Source: Methanomicrobiales archaeon (GTDB taxonomy: Archaea; Halobacteriota; Methanomicrobia; Methanomicrobiales; JACTUA01). From it: a DNA stretch of 45,603 bases. The stretch covers positions 1-45,603 of the forward strand of contig JAJRCO010000019.1 in the NCBI GenBank assembly GCA_028678905.1, read 5' to 3'. The notes beneath the pieces are model-generated. The model was not told the origin of the DNA. It saw only the letters and a list, made by a program, of their open reading frames with translations, and did not search any database. Position 1 is the first letter of the stretch, and every line of letters starts with the position of its first letter. The position numbers and the translations under genes were made by a program. Shown here piece by piece: positions 40,368 to 45,603 of this stretch.

Positions 40368-41503
40368 AGCCCGCCACCCTCGCCTTCCTCCGGCAGTGCT
40401 TTTATGAATATTTCCAGAGAGGGTATGTGATTCCGCCTCCCTCCCTGGATGAACGGGAGTGGGGGTTCATCTTCTTTGATCCAGCCTACCCGGAGATCCG
40501 GATGTGCCGGCATATGTCGTTTGGAGGATCACGGGAGCTCGAGGATTATCTGAGGGCAGTGGTCCCCGCCCATGCGTTCCACTCAGCAGCTTATTACGCC
40601 CGTCCGGGCGCACCCACCATGGCGGAGAAGGGATGGACAGGGGCCGACCTGATCTTCGATCTGGACGCCGATCACCTGATGCGGGGGCCTTACCACCTGA
40701 TGCTCGCTCGGGTGAAGGAGGAGACCCTGAAACTGCTAGATATGATCACCGGTGAGCTGGGTTTTGATCCCCGGCACCTCCAGGTGGTCTTTTCCGGCGG
40801 GCGGGGTTATCATATCCACATTCGTGACCCCTCGGTGCGGCAATGGGGAAGCCAGGAACGGCGTGAGATGATCGATTATGTCTGTGGCACCGGCATCGAT
40901 GCAAAGGCAATGCTTGAGAAGAAGAGGGGTGAGACGACCGGATGGCGCCTCCGATACCGGGAGGCGCTGCGTGCGTACCTGGAGTGGCTGAAGTCACTCC
41001 CCCTGGAGCAGGCAGAGGAACATCTGACCACAAGAGGAACAGGAAAGAAAGCGGCAGCTTATTTTCGGGAGAGGATTGAAGAACACCTCGGATCCCTTCG
41101 CCAGGGTCAGATCGGAGGGCTCCTGCGAGATCGTACCCTCCGGCTGCTACTCACCGATGAGAACCCGGAGTTGTTGGGGCAGATCCGGGAGCGGGGAGCC
41201 CTCGCCGACGAGCCGGTGACCACAGACACCAAGCGCCTTATCCGGATGCCCAGCTCTCTGCACGGTGGAAGCGGGTTGCGGGTCACCCCACTAGCGATCA
41301 GGGATCTTGGTGACTTCGACCCCCTGATCGATGCGGTGGTGTTTGGGGATCGGGGTGTACCGGTGGAACCATCAGTATCACTCACCATCCAGATGCTGGG
41401 AAATAGCTATATCATCGAAAAAGGCAAGATCACTACCGTTCCTGAAGCGCTGGCCATCTTCCTCTGCTGCCGGACGATGGCAGAGATTGCCGGAGGTTCC
41501 TGA
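40364..41503 (+). CDS. priS: DNA primase small subunit PriS
   Basis: 379 residues from ATG 40364, which overlaps the elp3 stop (ATGA). The catalytic aspartates are in DLIFDLDADHL (about 92-102), the nucleotide-binding SGGRGYHIHI is at about 145-154, and VTTDTKRLIRMPSSLHGGSGL near the C-terminal third holds the third acidic residue and a conserved basic patch. It makes RNA/DNA primers with PriL, not in the window. A longer frame back to 40199 only overlaps elp3. Confidence 0.94.
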   Translation: MKPATLAFLRQCFYEYFQRGYVIPPPSLDEREWGFIFFDPAYPEIRMCRHMSFGGSRELEDYLRAVVPAHAFHSAAYYARPGAPTMAEKGWTGADLIFDLDADHLMRGPYHLMLARVKEETLKLLDMITGELGFDPRHLQVVFSGGRGYHIHIRDPSVRQWGSQERREMIDYVCGTGIDAKAMLEKKRGETTGWRLRYREALRAYLEWLKSLPLEQAEEHLTTRGTGKKAAAYFRERIEEHLGSLRQGQIGGLLRDRTLRLLLTDENPELLGQIRERGALADEPVTTDTKRLIRMPSSLHGGSGLRVTPLAIRDLGDFDPLIDAVVFGDRGVPVEPSVSLTIQMLGNSYIIEKGKITTVPEALAIFLCCRTMAEIAGGS

Positions 41504-42099
41504 TGCATCTGGACAATCTGCGAAATATCATCCTGAACGAGCGTGAATCGGCACGATTGAGCGAGATCTCCCCGGATACCTACGAGGCCGCCCGAAAGTA
41601 CCTGAGAGAGCTCCAGGAACATGTGTATGAAGCGAAAGATCCCCTGAGCGAGGAGACCCGGACCCTCATCGAGGAGATCCACTCCCTGCGGGAGACCATT
41701 CGGGAGCTGTTTCAGATCCGGTCCCGTAAGATCCTTGCCCTGGCCGGAGCTCGCATGGAGACCCCGGTGGATCGGGAAGAGACCAAGAAGATGATCCCAC
41801 CGGAGCGGGAGATGTACCGGATCATCCTTTCCGCACTGGAAGACTGCCGCTGCACCACCACCGAAGGAAGGACCGGTCCCGTCGTCACTCCGGCCACAGA
41901 AGAGATAACGGAAAAGGAGGATACTCCACTACCGGAAAACGGACAGATGGTCGTACGCATGCTGGCGGATGTAGAGGCTTTCCTGGGAGTGGATGGGCGG
42001 ATCTATACCCTGAAAAAGGAGGACGTGGTGACCCTTCCCCGCATCAATGCCGAGGTGCTGTGCGACCACAACATAGCCTTAAATATAAAGCCCGGCTGA
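41503..42099 (+). CDS. Archaeal GINS complex subunit (Gins51 type)
   Basis: 198 residues; the start overlaps the priS stop by one base. The N-terminal helical A domain (LDNLRNIILNERESARLSEISPDTY, with HSLRETIRELFQIRSRKIL) is followed by an acidic linker (TEEITEKEDTPLP) and a short beta-rich B domain (GQMVVRMLADVEAFLGVDGRIYTLKKEDVVTLPRIN). The A-then-B order is that of Gins51/Sld5-Psf1. GINS joins MCM in the replicative helicase; linkage to priS is common in archaea. Confidence 0.88.
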   Translation: MHLDNLRNIILNERESARLSEISPDTYEAARKYLRELQEHVYEAKDPLSEETRTLIEEIHSLRETIRELFQIRSRKILALAGARMETPVDREETKKMIPPEREMYRIILSALEDCRCTTTEGRTGPVVTPATEEITEKEDTPLPENGQMVVRMLADVEAFLGVDGRIYTLKKEDVVTLPRINAEVLCDHNIALNIKPG

Positions 42100-42141
42100 T
42101 TATTATGGTATTCGTTTGATTTCCCGAGAGGTATTTATTTT

Positions 42142-42420
42142 ATGAAAATGCCAGTTAAATTCAGGACCTACTGTCCGTTCTGCCGGACCCACCAGATCCA
42201 TGAGGTGGAAAAGGTCAAGAAGGGCAAGACCCGCGGTCTGAACTGGATCGACCGCCAGAAAGCCCGGCGGGGAGCAGTGGGCAACCGGGGCAAATTCAGC
42301 AAAGTTCCCGGAGGGGATAAGCCCACCAAAAAGATCAATGTCCGGTACCGTTGCACCGTGTGCAAAAAAGCACACCTGCGGGCGGGATTCCGGGCCGGTA
42401 AATTCGAACTTACGGAGTGA
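42142..42420 (+). CDS. rpl44e: Large ribosomal subunit protein L44e
   Basis: 92 residues with the two CxxC pairs of the zinc ribbon (TYCPFCRTH at Cys11/14, RCTVCKKAH at Cys71/74) and a highly basic middle (QKARRGAVGNRGKFSKVPG). It opens an operon of translation genes with S27e (6 nt later), aIF2-alpha (10 nt), Nop10 and further genes. The start MKMPVKFRTYC gives two ATGs (42142 and 42148). An AT-rich ATTTATTTTATG stretch directly precedes the ATG. Confidence 0.96.
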   Translation: MKMPVKFRTYCPFCRTHQIHEVEKVKKGKTRGLNWIDRQKARRGAVGNRGKFSKVPGGDKPTKKINVRYRCTVCKKAHLRAGFRAGKFELTE

Positions 42421-42426
42421 CCGAGC

Positions 42427-42615
42427 ATGGTGCGTGCGAAGAGGGCAAACCGCAGCAAATTCTTTCGGGTGAAATGCCCGGATTGCGAGAACGAGCAGAT
42501 CATCTTCGAAAAGGCGAGCACCGTGGTGGACTGTGTGGTCTGCGGACGAGTGCTCGCGGAGCCGACCGGGGGAAAAATCTCCCTGAAGGCAGAGAAAATC
42601 GCCGAGCTTACCTAA
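42427..42615 (+). CDS. rps27e: Small ribosomal subunit protein S27e
   Basis: 62 residues, a complete zinc-ribbon ribosomal protein: KCPDCENEQIIFEKA with Cys19/22, VDCVVCGRVLAEPTGG with the second pair. It follows L44e by 6 nt and precedes aIF2-alpha by 10 nt; this trio is conserved in euryarchaea. Confidence 0.95.
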   Translation: MVRAKRANRSKFFRVKCPDCENEQIIFEKASTVVDCVVCGRVLAEPTGGKISLKAEKIAELT

Positions 42616-42625
42616 AGGAGATACG

Positions 42626-43411
42626 ATGAACGAAAGGGATTGGCCCGCGGAAGGTGAATTGGTCGTCTGTACCGTCGCGAATGTGAAAGACTTCGTCGCC
42701 TTCGTCAAATTGGACGAGTATGAAGGGCGCCAGGGCCTGATCCCGATCTCGGAAGTGGCCACCGGATGGGTAAAATATATCCGGGATTTCATCCGGGAAG
42801 GCCAGAAAGTGGTCTGCAAGGTTATCCATGTGGATCCCTCACGGGGCCATATCGATCTCTCGCTCAAGGATGTAAACGATCACCAGAGGCGGGAGAAGAT
42901 CCGGGAATGGAAGAACGAGCAGAAGGGGAAGAAGTGGATCGAATTTGTCAGCCAGTCTACCGGATTTCCCTCCGCAGAGATCGAAAATACTATCTACCAG
43001 AAATACGGATTCCTTTACTCTTTTTTTGAAGACGCGGTGGTGCACGGAGAAGATGCGCTGAAAGGCCTCCCGTTTCCCCCAGCAGTCTCTCAGACCCTGA
43101 TGGAAAGTGCTCGGACCAATGTGCGTATCCCCCGAGTTACCATCAGTGGATTCCTGGATCTCACCTCCACCAAGCCAGAGGGGGTAAATATTATCCGCCG
43201 GGCACTCCGCAGCGCCCAGCCCAAGATACCGGATGTGGATATCGACCTGATCTACGTCGGGGCACCTACCTATCGCATCAAGGTAACGGCCCCCGATTAC
43301 AAACAGGCGGAGAAGGCCATCGAGAAGGCAGCGACCGCAGCGATCCGGGTCATGGAGAAGGCCGGCGGAACAGGGAAATTCAGCAGAAAACCCAAAACGA
43401 AAGCCGCATGA
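42626..43411 (+). CDS. eif2a: Translation initiation factor aIF2 alpha subunit
   Basis: 261 residues. It has an S1 RNA-binding domain (about 8-85, EGELVVCTVANVKDFVAFVK and GLIPISEVATGWVKYI), a helical middle domain, and a C-terminal alpha-beta domain (VDIDLIYVGAPTYRIKVTAPDYKQAEKAI) that contacts the gamma subunit. It helps bring initiator tRNA to the ribosome. A clear AAGGAG lies 8 nt upstream. The stop overlaps nop10 by 4 nt. Confidence 0.95.
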   Translation: MNERDWPAEGELVVCTVANVKDFVAFVKLDEYEGRQGLIPISEVATGWVKYIRDFIREGQKVVCKVIHVDPSRGHIDLSLKDVNDHQRREKIREWKNEQKGKKWIEFVSQSTGFPSAEIENTIYQKYGFLYSFFEDAVVHGEDALKGLPFPPAVSQTLMESARTNVRIPRVTISGFLDLTSTKPEGVNIIRRALRSAQPKIPDVDIDLIYVGAPTYRIKVTAPDYKQAEKAIEKAATAAIRVMEKAGGTGKFSRKPKTKAA

Positions 43412-43572
43412 GAGCCTATATCAGACGCTGCCCGTATGACGGGACCTATACCCTGCACCCCATCTGTCCGCTCTGCGGGTCGGCAACCCGGTTGGCCCAC
43501 CCTCCGCGCTATTCTCCCCAGGACCGTTTCTGGAGATACCGGGGGGTGAGATTATCGACGATATCACCGTAA
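43408..43572 (+). CDS. nop10: H/ACA ribonucleoprotein protein Nop10
   Basis: 54 residues; the start overlaps the aIF2-alpha stop (ATGA). The zinc ribbon RCPYDGTYTLHPICPLCG and the following THPxRYSPxD-type segment (AHPPRYSPQDRFWRYR) are diagnostic. Nop10 binds Cbf5 in the box H/ACA pseudouridylation complex. The tail (GVRLSTISP) is less typical and overlaps the likely start region of the next gene. Confidence 0.9.
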   Translation: MRAYIRRCPYDGTYTLHPICPLCGSATRLAHPPRYSPQDRFWRYRGVRLSTISP

Positions 43573-43592
43573 CCTACCTTGCAGAAGAGGTT

Positions 43593-44309
43593 GTGGAGGC
43601 CCCGGTATTCATTGAGGGGCTTCCGGGCATTGGCCAGGTCGGAAAACTGGTCGCCGAATACATGATCGAGGAGATAGGTGCGGAGCTGGTGGCCGAGATC
43701 CATTCCGTGTACTTCCCACCTCAGGTGCTGGTGGACGAACAGGGAATCGCCCGGCTGCTGGACAACGAGGTATATCTCTTCCGTGGGGAGACTAACCTGC
43801 TCTTCCTGGTGGGGGACGCACAGAGTGCGAGCGGCGAAGGGCATTACAGGATGGCTGGTACCTACCTGGATATCGCAGAACGTTTTGCGGTCCGCAGGCT
43901 GTACACGCTGGGAGGGTACGGAGTGGGGCATTTTGTGGATGATCCTCAGGTGTTTGCCGCAGTAAATAGAGAGGAACTGAAACAGGAGGTGCAGGATGCC
44001 GGCGGGAGTTTCTCCAGTGAAGGTGGCATGGGTATCGTCGGCACCTCCGGTCTCCTCCTCGGAATGGGAAAGAGTCGGGGGATGGAGGGAATCTGTCTGA
44101 TGGGCGAGACCAGCGGATATCTGGTGGACCCCCTCAGTGCAAAGAAGCTCCTATCCGTCCTCTGCCGCCTGCTGCACATCGAGGTGGATCCCACCCGCCT
44201 TTCCGACCGTGCCCGGGAGATGGAGCAATTCGTCCAGGGGCTGAAAGAAGAGTCGGAGCGAGAATACGAGCGCCGCAAGAGTAGCGAAGACCTCGTGTAC
44301 ATCGGGTAA
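43593..44309 (+). CDS. PAC2/proteasome-assembly-chaperone-like protein
   Basis: 238 residues from GTG 43593, the only standard start available. The motif FIEGLPGIGQVGKLVAEYM, then VYFPPQVLVDEQGIARL and TLGGYGVG identify the archaeal PAC2 family, related to eukaryotic proteasome assembly chaperones; function in archaea is not settled. The frame stays open upstream and reads IIDDITVTYLAEEV, the usual N-terminal strand of the family, but has no ATG, GTG or TTG there, so the real start may be non-standard near 43551. The C-terminus is a charged helix. The EndoQ gene starts 1 nt after the stop. Confidence 0.85.
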   Translation: MEAPVFIEGLPGIGQVGKLVAEYMIEEIGAELVAEIHSVYFPPQVLVDEQGIARLLDNEVYLFRGETNLLFLVGDAQSASGEGHYRMAGTYLDIAERFAVRRLYTLGGYGVGHFVDDPQVFAAVNREELKQEVQDAGGSFSSEGGMGIVGTSGLLLGMGKSRGMEGICLMGETSGYLVDPLSAKKLLSVLCRLLHIEVDPTRLSDRAREMEQFVQGLKEESEREYERRKSSEDLVYIG

Positions 44310-44310
44310 A

Positions 44311-45477
44311 ATGCTCGTCAATGCCGATCTGCACATTCACTCCCCTTTCTCCATCGGGACCTCCCGGACCATGGATCTGGAGCAGCTGTATTCAGCCTGT
44401 ATGCGGAAGGGGCTCCAGGTGATGGGAAGCGGGGATGCGCTGCACCCGATATGGAGAGAGCGGTGCCGGCATATCGAAGAACGGGACGACTTTCTCCTTC
44501 TCCCCACCGCAGAGGTTGAGGATGAGCACCGTATCCATCATCTGATCCTTCTTTCGGATTTTTCGTCCAGTGCGGATCTCGCCGTGACTCTTTCCCCACA
44601 CAGCAAAAATATCCTTACATCTGGCCGCCCGCACATTGCCGCCACTGGCGAAGTGATCGCCCGGGAAGTGCATCGCCAGGGCGGACTGATCGGACCTGCC
44701 CATGCGTTCACTCCCTGGACCTCACTCTTCGCCCGCTTCGACCATATCCAGGATTGCTATGGCGGGGAAGAGCCGGACTTCCTGGAGCTGGGCCTGAGCG
44801 CGGATAGCGGCTATGCGGCGGGAATCCCGGATCTCGCGACCGTCACCTTTCTATCCAATTCCGATGCCCACAGTGCTGAAACGGTGAAAATAGGACGGGA
44901 GTGGAACCGGCTGCGGGTCGCCCGGCTGACTGCCCCCGCCATCTTAGAGAGTATCTCCAGGGGACGGATCGAGTACAATGCAGGCCTCTTCCCCGGGATC
45001 GGAAAATACAACCGCACCGCATGCAGCCGCTGTTACCACCAGTATTCCCGGGAGGAGGCGTTGGCGCTCCGATGGCGATGTCCTGACGATGGTGGGCGTA
45101 TCAAGAAGGGAGTGTCCGACCGGGTGCAGGAATTATCGACGGTTCCGCCCGGCTCCCGCCCCCCGTATTATCACCGCACATCCCTGGGAGAGATCATCCA
45201 GCAGGAACTAGGCACCTCTTCACCCTACACCAGGCGGTGTCGTGCGCTCTACGACCGGCTAGTCGAGACTTTTGGAAATGAGATCGCGATCCTGATGGAG
45301 ACTCCGGTCAGCGAGATCCGATCTCTTGATGAGGGAGTCGCGGAGTCCATCCGGTCGCTCCGTTCCGGCGAGATCGGGATCTGTCCGGGCGGGGGTGGCC
45401 GCTATGGTACTTTTTTGCTCAAAAGCAAGGATTATGGGATTCACCCCACAACTGATCATAATGCTGAAAATTCATAG
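44311..45477 (+). CDS. Endonuclease Q-like DNA repair nuclease (EndoQ)
   Basis: 388 residues. A PHP phosphoesterase domain binds metals through ADLHIHSPFS (His8, His10), SGDALHP, TAEVEDEHRIHH, GPAHAFTPW and SNSDAHS. A zinc-finger region and a helix-hairpin-like C-terminus follow, the layout of EndoQ, which nicks DNA 5' to deaminated bases (uracil, hypoxanthine). The zinc finger reads ACSRC then RCPDDGGRIKKGV: where the family has CPxCGG the fourth cysteine is Asp. All PHP ligands appear intact. It overlaps the next gene by 17 nt. Confidence 0.87.
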   Translation: MLVNADLHIHSPFSIGTSRTMDLEQLYSACMRKGLQVMGSGDALHPIWRERCRHIEERDDFLLLPTAEVEDEHRIHHLILLSDFSSSADLAVTLSPHSKNILTSGRPHIAATGEVIAREVHRQGGLIGPAHAFTPWTSLFARFDHIQDCYGGEEPDFLELGLSADSGYAAGIPDLATVTFLSNSDAHSAETVKIGREWNRLRVARLTAPAILESISRGRIEYNAGLFPGIGKYNRTACSRCYHQYSREEALALRWRCPDDGGRIKKGVSDRVQELSTVPPGSRPPYYHRTSLGEIIQQELGTSSPYTRRCRALYDRLVETFGNEIAILMETPVSEIRSLDEGVAESIRSLRSGEIGICPGGGGRYGTFLLKSKDYGIHPTTDHNAENS

Positions 45478-45603
45478 GGAGATCTGCGGATACTGCGGTG
45501 CCTGTGTGTCGGTCTGCCCACAGGGTGCTCTTGAACTCATCGATGCCTACCTGGAGGTGGACGATGCCTGCATCGAATGCGGCATCTGCACCAAAGCCTG
45601 CCC
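45461..45603 (+). CDS. Ferredoxin-domain protein, N-terminal part (cut by window edge)
   Basis: The 47 residues present form two [4Fe-4S] motifs: CGYCGACVSVCP and CIECGICTKACP. The gene continues past the right edge. It may be a small ferredoxin or the N-terminal domain of a larger oxidoreductase, for example a geranylgeranyl reductase partner as found next to such genes in methanogens; the sequence present cannot decide. The start overlaps EndoQ by 17 nt. Confidence 0.8.
   Translation, partial: MLKIHREICGYCGACVSVCPQGALELIDAYLEVDDACIECGICTKAC

Noticed and set aside
1..45603. tRNA or rRNA genes, CRISPR arrays, insertion sequences
   Set aside because: I looked through the gaps between genes and saw no cloverleaf-like sequence, regular repeat-spacer pattern or transposase.

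Overview
The window is a gene-dense stretch of chromosome from a euryarchaeal methanogen, most likely a member of the Methanomicrobiales or a close relative. The archaeal assignment rests on aIF2-alpha, ribosomal proteins L44e and S27e, Nop10, archaeal primase PriS followed by a GINS subunit, sn-glycerol-1-phosphate dehydrogenase, archaeal-type prolyl-tRNA synthetase, EndoQ and Elp3. The order-level placement is inference from gene content; no methanogenesis enzyme lies in the window. I see no tRNA or rRNA gene, CRISPR array, transposase or prophage.

Left part (1-8106, minus strand). Two transcription units serve cobalamin. One encodes an ECF cobalt importer (cbiM-cbiN-cbiQ-cbiO, with cbiO cut by the window edge), headed by a 10-bp inverted repeat that looks like an operator. 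The other is a tightly overlapping anaerobic corrin-ring operon (cbiT-L-F-G-H-C-D-E). It covers the steps from cobalt-sirohydrochlorin to cobyrinate except the CbiJ reductase. CbiC lacks the usual catalytic histidine and cbiL lacks a standard start codon.

Middle left (8215-14547). Two small lipoproteins and an eroded transporter fragment precede the most striking cluster: a two-domain KaiC, two tandem but divergent KaiB proteins, and a three-PAS histidine kinase, apparently one operon. It resembles the core of the cyanobacterial clock (KaiC, KaiB and a SasA-like output kinase) without KaiA.

Middle (15382-24502). An M20 peptidase; a zinc-ribbon protein paired with an orphan nitrogenase component 1-like protein; a riboflavin/F420-branch pyrimidine reductase; a lipoprotein; and a stand-alone FMN glutamate synthase-like enzyme. 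Then comes a candidate structured RNA, followed by a protein fusing two universal-stress domains to a PCP_red domain, and an ABC exporter pair.

Centre right (24589-31695). A complete alternative haem operon (ahbD-A-B-C, joined by 4-bp overlaps) converts sirohaem to haem. Sirohydrochlorin is the common precursor of cobalamin, sirohaem/haem and F430, so the window is rich in tetrapyrrole functions. A cupredoxin lipoprotein, a two-subunit 2-oxoacid:ferredoxin oxidoreductase and a ferritin follow.

Right part (32050-45603). Housekeeping: a zinc-ribbon protein, proS, SpoIIM-like and DUF63 membrane proteins, egsA plus UPF0179, an ADP-ribosylglycohydrolase divergent from UPF0058, elp3-priS-GINS, L44e-S27e-aIF2alpha-nop10-PAC2-EndoQ, and the start of a ferredoxin-like gene at the edge. 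Several promoters place a TATA box 22-32 bp before the start codon, which suggests leaderless or nearly leaderless mRNAs.
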